Assembly: GCF_000023325.1 (NCBI RefSeq)
Contig: NC_012785.1
Span: forward strand, 1,922,001-1,986,000
Length of the DNA stretch: 64,000 nucleotides
Reading direction: 5' to 3'
Source: Kosmotoga olearia TBF 19.5.1
GTDB taxonomy: Bacteria > Thermotogota > Thermotogae > Petrotogales > Kosmotogaceae
The position numbers and the translations under genes are program-made. This document shows, piece after piece, positions 17,208-24,612 of this stretch. Each line of letters opens with the position of its first letter. Within the stretch, counting starts at the first letter, position 1. The notes beneath the pieces were generated by a model that was not told where the DNA came from, ran no database searches, and saw nothing but the letters and a program-made list of their open reading frames with translations.

Positions 17208-18140
17208 TCAAAACTCTTTTTTCCATGGCACAAGGAAGTTGTGATCATCTGACATGACAGAGAAATACAGGGCGTTTGCTGCCGTAGAAAAGCCGCTTAC
17301 AAAGGCAACTACTGCACCCATTCTCTTGAGTCTTCTTAATCCTTCAAGCATTACAGTTTTTCCCAGTCCACGGCGCTGGTGTTCTGGTACTGTTCCTACT
17401 GGTTCGATGTATCCAGTGCGTGTGAAATCGTCGTACCAGATGGTGCAGAATGCCGCGATTTCTCCTTCGGGAGCGACTGCTACGATATCAAGGTCGCGGC
17501 GGTAAAGAGGCTGTTTCTGGATATTATGGTACCATTCCCAGCCATCATATTTTTCATCCGGTTCATTTGGGTGAAATGCCCTCCACGACGCCCAGCTTCT
17601 CGCTGGAATCTCCTGTTCGTCTCCCAATGCGCGTATCACATAGCCCTTTGCGACCGATGCATCAGGGATGGGAATTGCCAACGATCGACGGTGCTGGCAG
17701 TCCCGAATTTCTGTTTTGGTGTAACCTCGACCCTCAAGTATTCCCTTTCGAAGATCATCGTTTTCATGAGCCCAGACGTATAGCACCTTACGACCAATTG
17801 AGCACGAGTTAGCAAGGTGCTTTTCGGCGACAGCAATCATTTCCTCTTCCATTTTTTTTGTGCGAAAAGCGGGGTGCACGTGAAGAAACGCGTCACCTCT
17901 GCCTTCTGGGTTCAGTACGGCTGCAATCTTTCCGTCTGGTGTTTCCCAGATGTATGTAACCTTTTCAACCGGATCATAGGCATCACCGTTTTCTATTACA
18001 TGCCAGCGCCAGTAATCGAGTCGTGCGACATGCCAGTTTAGCTGGCGCAGTTCGTTGAGAATGAGAGTCTGACGTAAAAAATTGCGAATACGCCAGTAAT
18101 CGTTTTCTTCCTGAAACATGCGCATGATTAGTCTTCTCAT
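17208..18140 (-). CDS. GNAT-family N-acetyltransferase, two-domain
   Basis: The 310-residue protein has two tandem GNAT-like halves. The C-terminal half is canonical, with IEPVGTVPEHQRRGLGKTVM (about residues 240-260), where the R/QxxGxG acetyl-CoA loop reads QRRGLG, then LRRLKRMGAVVAFV. The N-terminal half (IWETPDGKIAAVLNPEGRGDAFLHVHPAF) is degenerate and may only bind substrate. Its G+C content looks somewhat higher than the neighbours, which may reflect transfer. The substrate is unknown; similar proteins acetylate small molecules or antibiotics. The start at 18140 (MRRLIMRMF) lacks an obvious SD; the internal ATG at 18122 is an alternative. Confidence 0.82.
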   Translation of the reverse strand: MRRLIMRMFQEENDYWRIRNFLRQTLILNELRQLNWHVARLDYWRWHVIENGDAYDPVEKVTYIWETPDGKIAAVLNPEGRGDAFLHVHPAFRTKKMEEEMIAVAEKHLANSCSIGRKVLYVWAHENDDLRKGILEGRGYTKTEIRDCQHRRSLAIPIPDASVAKGYVIRALGDEQEIPARSWASWRAFHPNEPDEKYDGWEWYHNIQKQPLYRRDLDIVAVAPEGEIAAFCTIWYDDFTRTGYIEPVGTVPEHQRRGLGKTVMLEGLRRLKRMGAVVAFVSGFSTAANALYFSVMSDDHNFLVPWKKEF

Positions 18141-18205
18141 TGTTTTTGTCCCTTCCGCTAGTTATAACTTACATTTGTGCCTAAGTATAAAATAGGGCAG
18201 CTAAA

Positions 18206-19000
18206 TCATTTTACCTGTTTCCAGTATTTCCTTTTTATACCGTCTCTCGGTTCTTCGAATCTGGACCATTCGAATCCTTTATCCACAAGAAATCTGTGGA
18301 TTTCGTTGTCTTTATCGCCGTTGCCGGGGCAGAGAATAATCATCCCACCGGGTTTGGTTACTCGCAGCAATTCTTTGTATTCTTCTTCGGGAGTATCACC
18401 GAACACGTGGCCGCCCATCGTTACATCTGCAAACTGATCAGGGAAAGGTATTTCTTCGATTAAACCATCGACTACGTATATATTCGTAAGTCCTTTTTCT
18501 TTGGCCTTTTTTCTTAAATATGAACGTAGATTTGCAACAGGTTCGACGGCAAATACCGTTTTTGCCTTTTCAGCTGCAACGATTGTTAGCCTTCCGGTTC
18601 CGGCTCCAACGTCTATAACGGTTTTTCCGGAAAAATCGACCAATGATAACAATTCATTTGAATCCCAGTTCAAAAATGGTTGCTGGTCATATACCACCGG
18701 GTCAACAACGAATACAACCCAATCGTTTATGGCAGTTAGTACGGCTATCTCGGCCTCGCGGACCTTTGCGGGATCATTTATTGGTTCATTTTTTATGTTC
18801 TCCAATATTTTATCAACCCAATCATTGATTTGAGGGCATTTGTTTCTGAAATACCATTCCACAACAGGATTTGCTTTCAGAGCAATGGCTAATTCCCTTT
18901 TTGGTACATTCCCCCTCGGCAGCCATCTTAATTGTACTTCCTCCAGTAACAATAACGTATTAAACGATAGATCAGAAACGTCCATCCATCCAAGAGCCAT
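18206..19000 (-). CDS. Class I SAM-dependent methyltransferase
   Basis: With ATG 19000 (SD GAAGGAGG 8 nt upstream) the protein is 264 residues; the frame extends upstream to 19129 but without an SD. Residues about 30-125 are a helical N-terminal region. The Rossmann fold follows: motif I VIDVGAGTGRLTIVAAEKA, an acidic end of strand 2 (VFAVEP), motif II region (FADVTMGGHVFG) and the post-motif loop LLRVTKPGGMIILCPGN. These are the UbiE/Methyltransf_11 hallmarks. The substrate is not evident. It is a single gene, divergent from the SDR gene at 19272. Confidence 0.85.
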   Translation of the reverse strand: MALGWMDVSDLSFNTLLLLEEVQLRWLPRGNVPKRELAIALKANPVVEWYFRNKCPQINDWVDKILENIKNEPINDPAKVREAEIAVLTAINDWVVFVVDPVVYDQQPFLNWDSNELLSLVDFSGKTVIDVGAGTGRLTIVAAEKAKTVFAVEPVANLRSYLRKKAKEKGLTNIYVVDGLIEEIPFPDQFADVTMGGHVFGDTPEEEYKELLRVTKPGGMIILCPGNGDKDNEIHRFLVDKGFEWSRFEEPRDGIKRKYWKQVK

Positions 19001-19271
19001 TATTGTAACCTCCTTCAGCTTGTCATTTGGTTGTAGGATTATTAGCGAAGCCAAGGATCCCGAAGGTCGCTGCGAGGTTGCATCAGGTTGCACAGGCCAA
19101 AGGTTGCGGAACAGAGAAGAATGTACCATGAATTATCTCATATGTCAATAGAAACTCATCTGTTTGTCAAGAAAATCCAGATCTTGTTTCGCTGGGGAAT
19201 TCGTTGTTAATTTTTATGGTTTTTTTCTATATACTCTTTATAAGGGCACTTTCAAATGAAGGGGTGAGATT

Positions 19272-20042
19272 TTGAGAGCTTTAGTTACCGGAGCGTCTTC
19301 AGGGATCGGGAAGGTATTTGCGGAAGAACTTGCGAAGAGGGGATACGATCTTGTCCTTGTCGCAAGGAGAAAGGAAAGGTTAGAGAAATTGGCGCATGAC
19401 CTGTCATCTATTTACGGGGTAGCTGTTGAACCCTTTGTGGCTGATTTAACCGATTTTGATAAGCTGAGGGAACTTGTGGAGAGATTTTCAGATATAGACC
19501 TTCTCATTAACAACGCCGGGTTTGGTTTAATTTCACCGTTTGTGGAAATAGATACTGAAAAGGGATTGAAAATGGTTGATCTGAATATAAGAGCGCTTTA
19601 TTACTTAACGAAGGAATTTTCAAAGAAGATGGTAAAAAGGAATGGGAATGAAGCGGGGATAATCAACATTGCTTCTACCGCGGCATTTCAGCCAGTGCCG
19701 GGATTTGCCACTTATGCTGCCACAAAGGCTTTTGTGCTCAGTTTAACTGAAGCCTTTTCCAAAGAATTAGAAGGCAGAGTAAAGATTATGGTCGTTTGCC
19801 CCGGCCCAACAAAGACGGAATTTTTCAATGTTGCCGGCTTACCCAATATGCGTGCAAAGTTCATAATGACCCCCGAGAAAGTAGTAAAGGGATCTCTTAG
19901 AGCTTTTGAAAAGGGGAAGAGAACCTATATACCCGGTTTTTTCAATAAGCTGTTGGTTTTTCTGCAACGGTTTGTAAGCAGGGAATTAGCCTTGAATGTT
20001 GTTGCAAGGTTTTTCTATGAAAAGCCTGAGGGAGAGGTGTAA
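19272..20042 (+). CDS. Short-chain dehydrogenase/reductase
   Basis: The 256-residue protein starts at TTG 19272, 7 nt after an AAGGGGTG SD. It shows the full classical SDR set: TGASSGIG (cofactor loop, residues 6-13), LLINNAG (near 76-82), a catalytic Ser in INIASTAA, Y-x3-K in YAATKAF (near 152-158) and PGPTKTEF. Basic residues in VARRKERL after strand 2 suggest NADP(H). The C-terminal tail (KLLVFLQRFVSRELALNVVARFF) is hydrophobic and resembles the DltE/YqjQ-like SDR group. It is followed after 2 nt by a DUF5680 gene, so the two are probably co-transcribed. Confidence 0.9.
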   Translation: MRALVTGASSGIGKVFAEELAKRGYDLVLVARRKERLEKLAHDLSSIYGVAVEPFVADLTDFDKLRELVERFSDIDLLINNAGFGLISPFVEIDTEKGLKMVDLNIRALYYLTKEFSKKMVKRNGNEAGIINIASTAAFQPVPGFATYAATKAFVLSLTEAFSKELEGRVKIMVVCPGPTKTEFFNVAGLPNMRAKFIMTPEKVVKGSLRAFEKGKRTYIPGFFNKLLVFLQRFVSRELALNVVARFFYEKPEGEV

Positions 20043-20044
20043 AG

Positions 20045-20503
20045 ATGAGTGAGATTACGAAAGAATTTATACAGTTTCTCATTAGAGCCAAGCAGAATAC
20101 ATATGCGGGCGATGGGGAAGAATCAGAACCCTCAAGACCATGTTCTAAGGATTTGCATTATCAGGAGGGTGAGTTCTTATATATCGATACTTACTTAGGC
20201 AGTTTCGATTTTATAGGGGAAGAAGCAGTCTGGAAGAACGGTAGACCAATTTGGGGAATGAATTACTACGGGAGAATGTTGGTAGATGATATTCCGGAGG
20301 GGTTCATCAAATGCTTGAAGGAAGCCTTAAAGAATGTCCCTGCCTCAGCACCTTATCGTGGTCCTGAGACATTCAAATATGGAAGTTTTGAGTATTATTG
20401 TGAATGGAAAGGGAATGTCGAATGCTTTGAAGGTAATGAAAAGATATTGTTCGAAGGCAAAATCATATACAAATTGAGCTTTCATGGTGGTACTTTGAAG
20501 TAA
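20045..20503 (+). CDS. DUF5680-like protein
   Basis: The 152-residue protein begins 2 nt after the SDR stop. It opens with FIQFLIRAKQNTYAGDGEE and contains GSFDFIGEEAVWKNGRPIWGMNYYGRM, the conserved core of DUF5680. That domain often occurs at the C-terminus of XRE-type regulators but is found here alone. The remainder (PYRGPETFKYGSFEYYCEWKG) also fits. There is no signal or membrane segment. The domain's function is not established; coupling to an SDR gives no clear hint. Confidence 0.75.
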   Translation: MSEITKEFIQFLIRAKQNTYAGDGEESEPSRPCSKDLHYQEGEFLYIDTYLGSFDFIGEEAVWKNGRPIWGMNYYGRMLVDDIPEGFIKCLKEALKNVPASAPYRGPETFKYGSFEYYCEWKGNVECFEGNEKILFEGKIIYKLSFHGGTLK

Positions 20504-20585
20504 GTGTAATCTCAGGTGTCGATTCTGGAATGTCGCCAAAACTTAATCAACGGAAATCGGGTTAGATAAATCTGGAGGGAATATT

Positions 20586-21377
20586 TTGGGAAACAACACT
20601 GTTTCTTTTAGTGAAGCACTAAAGTATGTATATCGCAAAGAACCCTGCAGAGTGTTACCGAACGCACTGTGGAAAACGCTGATTAGAATAGGAGATCTGG
20701 ATTGTTCCTTTGAATTGGACGGAAATGAAGTTACAAAACTTGTAGCGAGAGAAGAAAAAAGATTGTTTGTCTTCTGGAAAAAGAACCCGGGTTTAGACGA
20801 GCTGAGCAAAAAAGAGTTGGAACGAATGGATTTCATGGTTATACATGATGAGTACTACCGGCAACTTGATGGCAGGCTTTTTTCTTATACAAAATCTTAT
20901 TTTAGGATTATCCATGATAATAAAGAAACGTACAATGTGGAATTACCGGCTGGTTTTGCCTTTGAGAATGTGAATATAGCCAGTGAAATTGAAGAGGTTT
21001 CGGAATTGATAGGAAGGTGTTATGAAGATATACATCCTGATGTTGAGACAGTCAGGAGCTGGATGAAACATCCTGTGTTCGAAAAGGATTTGTGGGTTTG
21101 GGTCATAGATAGGAAAAAGGATACACCGGTAGCTTTAGGTATTGCCGAAATAGATAAAATGATACAGGAAGGATCGCTTGAATGGATTCAGGTTTTGCCC
21201 GATTACCAGGGGAAGGGTTTAGGCAGTGCCGTCGTGTTTGAGCTGTTGAACAGACTAAAAAGCCGTGTTGCATTCACTACGGTTTCAGGAGAAGTTGGCA
21301 ACAAAACCAATCCAGAAAGGCTATACAGGAAGTGCGGGTTTTACGGAAATGATATTTGGTGGGTATTAAGAAAATGA
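20586..21377 (+). CDS. GNAT-family N-acetyltransferase
   Basis: The 263-residue protein starts at TTG 20586 behind the SD CTGGAGGG. The C-terminal part carries the acetyl-CoA binding region LEWIQVLPDYQGKGLGSAVV (near 198-217), with QGKGLG as the pyrophosphate loop, then a terminal beta/alpha unit (GNKTNPERLYRKCGFYGNDIWWVLRK). The N-terminal 120 residues are not clearly GNAT and may be an inactive first domain. The substrate is unknown. This is one of several acetyltransferase genes within 17-27.6 kb. Confidence 0.82.
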   Translation: MGNNTVSFSEALKYVYRKEPCRVLPNALWKTLIRIGDLDCSFELDGNEVTKLVAREEKRLFVFWKKNPGLDELSKKELERMDFMVIHDEYYRQLDGRLFSYTKSYFRIIHDNKETYNVELPAGFAFENVNIASEIEEVSELIGRCYEDIHPDVETVRSWMKHPVFEKDLWVWVIDRKKDTPVALGIAEIDKMIQEGSLEWIQVLPDYQGKGLGSAVVFELLNRLKSRVAFTTVSGEVGNKTNPERLYRKCGFYGNDIWWVLRK

Positions 21378-21451
21378 GGTACCAGTTTCTATTGGCGTGA
21401 AAGAAGGTGTAGTTTTTTATAGAGAAACAATGAGAGGAAAGAGGTGAGACG

Positions 21452-22132
21452 ATGAGGAAAGCTGTAAATGTGCTGTTAATACTGATCATGGGGGTGATGG
21501 TTATGGCATTTTATCCACCGGATGAAAGATTAGAAGATGCTTGTGAGGTCATTAAGGAACTTTCTTCGATGCCTGATAGCGAGGCTTTTGTTGAGCTTCT
21601 TAAACGCGCAAAAGGGATAGCGGTATTTCCTAATGTTATAAAAGCAGGATTTGTAGTTGGCGGACAATATGGTGAAGGGTTCCTGTTGAGAAAAGATTCG
21701 GAGACCGGCCAATGGTACGGGCCTTTATTCCTTAGGCTCTATAAGATGAGCTATGGGATGCAAGTGGGGGCTCAGTCGATTGGACTTGTACTGCTCATTA
21801 TGAATGATACGGGGTTTGAAGGGTTTACGAAAGACAACATCACGCTTGGCGGGAGTCTCAGTATTGCTGCCGGGCCCATTGGAAGGAATTTATCCGCGGA
21901 TGTTGATTATTCTTTGCAGACTATTCTTTCGTATTCGATATCGAAAGGATTCTTTATCGGGTTTACCGTTGAAGGTTCTGTGGTGAAGATCGATAGAAAA
22001 GCCATCGAAGAGTATTATGGTGAATACATCTCACCGAAAGCGATATTGAATGAGAAAATTGCTGATTCTTACGAAGTAAACAAGCTGTTGAAACTGATCG
22101 AGGATATTACAGGAGAAGGGCAGGCTTTATAA
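21452..22132 (+). CDS. SYLF-domain (Ysc84-like) lipid-binding protein, exported
   Basis: The 226-residue protein has an N-terminal hydrophobic signal (KAVNVLLILIMGVMVMAF) followed by the SYLF/Ysc84 domain: LKRAKGIAVFPNVIKAGFVVGGQYGEG (near 50-76), then DNITLGGSLSIAAGPIGRN and the strand GFFIGFTVEGSVVKID. Such domains bind phosphoinositide-like lipids in eukaryotes; in bacteria the role is unsettled. There is no cysteine lipobox. ATG 21452 follows GAAAGAGGTGAG. It is the last plus-strand gene before the palindrome-rich stretch, with no ordinary terminator seen, so the first repeat array may end its transcript. Confidence 0.85.
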   Translation: MRKAVNVLLILIMGVMVMAFYPPDERLEDACEVIKELSSMPDSEAFVELLKRAKGIAVFPNVIKAGFVVGGQYGEGFLLRKDSETGQWYGPLFLRLYKMSYGMQVGAQSIGLVLLIMNDTGFEGFTKDNITLGGSLSIAAGPIGRNLSADVDYSLQTILSYSISKGFFIGFTVEGSVVKIDRKAIEEYYGEYISPKAILNEKIADSYEVNKLLKLIEDITGEGQAL

Positions 22133-22145
22133 AATAAGGCCGTGG

Positions 22146-22410
22146 ATACGACCGGCTATGTCGGTGATACGAACTCGTTCAGGTAGCGAAGCGACACGAA
22201 CCGCAAGCGGTTGATATGCGCCTGAGGCGGAAGTGCTGAGCAGCGCTCAGGAGGCTCACGACGTTGACGCTCGCGAGGCTGAGGCTTGCGACGCTGTTGA
22301 CGGGTAAGCACGCTTCGCATGGGTAAGCCCGGCTGCACCGGGGGTAAGCACTCCTTTCGGAGTGGGTGAAAACTGCTTCGCAGTTGAAAAAGCAGGTCGC
22401 TTGCAGAGGC
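22146..22410 (+). repeat. Mini-hairpin array, locus A
   Basis: Successive short palindromes are separated by near-constant linkers (GGTAAG, GGTGAA). The clear run has centres at about 22315, 22335, 22356, 22378 and 22398: CACGC-TTC-GCATG, CCCGG-CTGCA-CCGGG, CACTCC-TTTC-GGAGTG, AACTGC-TTC-GCAGTT, GCAGG-TCG-CTTGC. The spacing is 20-21 nt. An irregular part upstream includes AACCGC-AA-GCGGTT (22199-22212) and CTGAGCAGCGCTCAG. It lies just after the SYLF gene. The same ordered units recur at 37256-37371 with different but still paired stems. Confidence 0.85.
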
Positions 22411-22440
22411 TGACATTCTTTAAAAATCAACGGATAACCG

Positions 22441-22792
22441 TTATTCTGGAGATGTCCTATCCAGAATCTTAACGCCCCACTGTCATTCTGGAAATGTTTA
22501 ATCCAGAATCTGGTTTTCAGTACGAGATCCTGAATCGAGTTTAGGATGACGGTTAGGGAACAAGTATCGGGTTAGCAAGGCGATAGGCCCCTATTTGTCA
22601 TTCTGGAGATGTTCTATCCAGAATCTACTCCACAGACTGTCATTCTGGAGATGTCCTATCCAGAATCTTAACCCCCACCGTCATTCTGGAAATGTTTTAT
22701 CCAGAATCTTACTCTTCGCCGTCATTCTGGAAATCTCTTATCCAGAATCTGGTTTTCAGTACGAGATCCTGAATCAAGTTCAGGATGACGGG
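22441..22792. repeat. Tandem ATTCTGGA...TCCAGAAT palindrome cluster
   Basis: Six copies of a unit of about 30 nt, most beginning with GTCATTCTGGA and ending TCCAGAATCT, lie at about 22441, 22481, 22596, 22638, 22679 and 22720. Two of them (at 22481 and 22720) are followed by a second palindrome, GAGATCCTGAATC.AGTT.AGGATGACG, at about 22522-22551 and 22762-22791. Each unit folds on itself. The two composite blocks are near-duplicates, so the cluster grew partly by block duplication. The GTCATCCTGAA...TTCAGGATGAC type is a known widespread bacterial intergenic palindrome. Confidence 0.85.
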
Positions 22793-22837
22793 TAGGGGTG
22801 TTCGGGATGACATACATACGGCCGACTTGCCTGCTCT

Positions 22838-23196
22838 ATCAACTGCGCAGCAGTTCGCAACAACCACGAAGTGGTTCGAGACAACTCCACAGGAGTTCGT
22901 GCCACCGGCGTAGCCGGTCGTAACTGCCTTGTGAGCGTCGCTCCATCAACTGTCAGCGTCTGCAAGCCTCCTGGATGTAGTCCAGCACTTCGCAGCTTAG
23001 CTGTTTTCCGCCGCAGGCGTGTGTCAACCGCGAAGCAGTTCGCAACGGGCTTACCCCCAGCGCAGCTGGGCTCACCCACGCGAAGCGTGCTAACCAGCCG
23101 CACAGCGGCCCTCTCGGTTCTCGGACTCTCGGACTCTCGATTCTTATCAGGAGTTCGTGTCAATCCCGAAGGGATTCGGAGCGCCGCGCAGCGGCT
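22838..23196 (-). repeat. Mini-hairpin array, locus B (reverse orientation)
   Basis: This is the same repeat family as locus A on the opposite strand. Hairpin centres at 22848, 22869, 22890 and 22911 are exactly 21 nt apart: AACTGC-GCA-GCAGTT, AACCAC-GAA-GTGGTT, AACTCC-ACA-GGAGTT, ACCGGC-GTA-GCCGGT. A second run has centres at 23063, 23083 and 23103: CCCAGC-GCA-GCTGGG, CACGC-GAA-GCGTG, GCCGC-ACA-GCGGC. Two more lie at 23169 and 23189. Between them is the tail sequence with repeated TCTCGGAC (23111-23140). GGCCCTCTCGGTTCTC (23107-23122) is the uninterrupted form of the site occupied by IS110 at 35718. It lies between convergent genes. Confidence 0.85.
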
Positions 23197-23203
23197 TTCT
23201 CTA

Positions 23204-24409
23204 TTAGCTTTTCAACTCTTTTTCCATAAATTTTGCGGTATCTTCGCCGAACATGTTTTTTACGGTCTTAAAGAATCCATCGGTTGTTTTTATGTTTTTT
23301 GCAAGAAGCTCCTTTAGCAGTTTTTTGAAATTATCTGATCCTATCTTTTTCTCAAGTTTATTCAGGATTACCGGGCCTTTTGCGTATAACGTCAGAAATG
23401 CTTTCTCGTCGCTTCTGCTCAAACCGTAAATTGGCGGGCAATCGGTTACGGCTTGCCTGTATTTTTCTATTTTCCTTTCAAATTCGGCATTGCCGTATTT
23501 TTCTTTATAAAGCAGTAGGGCAGAATACTCGGCGAAGGATTCGTTGAGCCAGTCTTCCCACGTGCTGCTGTCAGCTCCCATCCACCATAGATGAGAAATC
23601 TCGTGTGACAGGAATTTGAAATAGTTTTTATCGTCTACATCTTCAAGCGCTACAACCAGCAAGCCGGGTCTGCAGTACCCACCGCCTTCTGACCTTGGTG
23701 CGATAACGATGGTGAACTCTTCTACATTGGTTTTTCCAAAGTAATCAAAGCAGGTTTTTATAATAAACCCAAGATGCTTTTCTATCTTCTCCGCGATTTT
23801 TTCGCCTTCTATGGAAGCATTATAAATTTTTATGGTCATCCTCCGTTCTCGTACGATTCTCTTTTTGAAGTTTTTGGAAGCCAATATTGTACAATCATTA
23901 ACCATGTTATCTGATTCCACAATCCAGTATCCGTTTTGTTTCCTGGCTTTTTGCCCCACTACTTCGTAACCATCTTCTATATCCACCCTGATTTGAAAAG
24001 CAGCTTTTCTATTTTCTTCAGCAAGTGGGAACCATGGAGAATATAAGCTGATCTCCACCCATTCTTCGTTTATCCTGTTTACTTCATATTTTTTGAGTGT
24101 GTTGATTTTTCCGTGGTACTTAAATTGTAATTTGATCACATCACCTTTGTTTTTCTTTTTATTCAAATGGATTTTTATTTGCTTTGATTCCAGTATGAAG
24201 GGGCTCCAATTGCTTATTTCGTTGCTTACCGCGTAATCTTTTACGTCTTCTGAAGTTATCTGATCAATGTTTATGTCTTTGTATATATAAAGATTTATTT
24301 CTTCGGTTGAATCCTGCAAAACGTAATAGTCCAGGTTCAACAGCGCGTATATTTCCTTATTTTTGGGCACTATTCTTATTTTTCCTTCGTAAAAATTGGT
24401 GTTTTCCAT
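23204..24409 (-). CDS. M1-like gluzincin peptidase
   Basis: The 401-residue protein has the zinc motif HEISH (in FKFLSHEISHLWWMG, near residue 270), with the third ligand Glu about 19 residues on in WLNESFAEYSALLLY. This is the M1 aminopeptidase arrangement. The N-terminal 200 residues are beta-rich, as in the M1 N-terminal domain, with PWFPLAEENRKAAFQIRVDI resembling its end. The usual GAMEN exopeptidase motif is not visible; RSEGGGYCRPGLLVV occupies its place, so aminopeptidase activity is not assured. There is no signal peptide. ATG 24409 is preceded by GAGGGATATAA. The gene ends 8 nt from repeat locus B. Confidence 0.82.
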   Translation of the reverse strand: MENTNFYEGKIRIVPKNKEIYALLNLDYYVLQDSTEEINLYIYKDINIDQITSEDVKDYAVSNEISNWSPFILESKQIKIHLNKKKNKGDVIKLQFKYHGKINTLKKYEVNRINEEWVEISLYSPWFPLAEENRKAAFQIRVDIEDGYEVVGQKARKQNGYWIVESDNMVNDCTILASKNFKKRIVRERRMTIKIYNASIEGEKIAEKIEKHLGFIIKTCFDYFGKTNVEEFTIVIAPRSEGGGYCRPGLLVVALEDVDDKNYFKFLSHEISHLWWMGADSSTWEDWLNESFAEYSALLLYKEKYGNAEFERKIEKYRQAVTDCPPIYGLSRSDEKAFLTLYAKGPVILNKLEKKIGSDNFKKLLKELLAKNIKTTDGFFKTVKNMFGEDTAKFMEKELKS

Positions 24410-24612
24410 TTATATCCCTCGCTTGATCTTTTCAGTCTGATGTTCTGAATGTTTCAAATAGTTGATTTGTTAGTCGTATTATAACGTACCTTATTTTACG
24501 CAGTCAAATGCGCTTTGTATTGCCAGATATAGATTCGAAATGATATGAAAGTTCTTATAAAGGAAGGTCATTTGGTAGAATTGAATAAAGCGAATGAGGA
24601 GGGATAATAATC

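Noticed and set aside
22780-23317. Long open frames crossing the palindrome arrays (22780-23163 minus, 22871-23317 plus, 37242-37487 plus)
   Set aside because: The 21-nt period is a multiple of three, so any frame through the arrays tends to stay open. The products are repeat-like, without SD or family resemblance.
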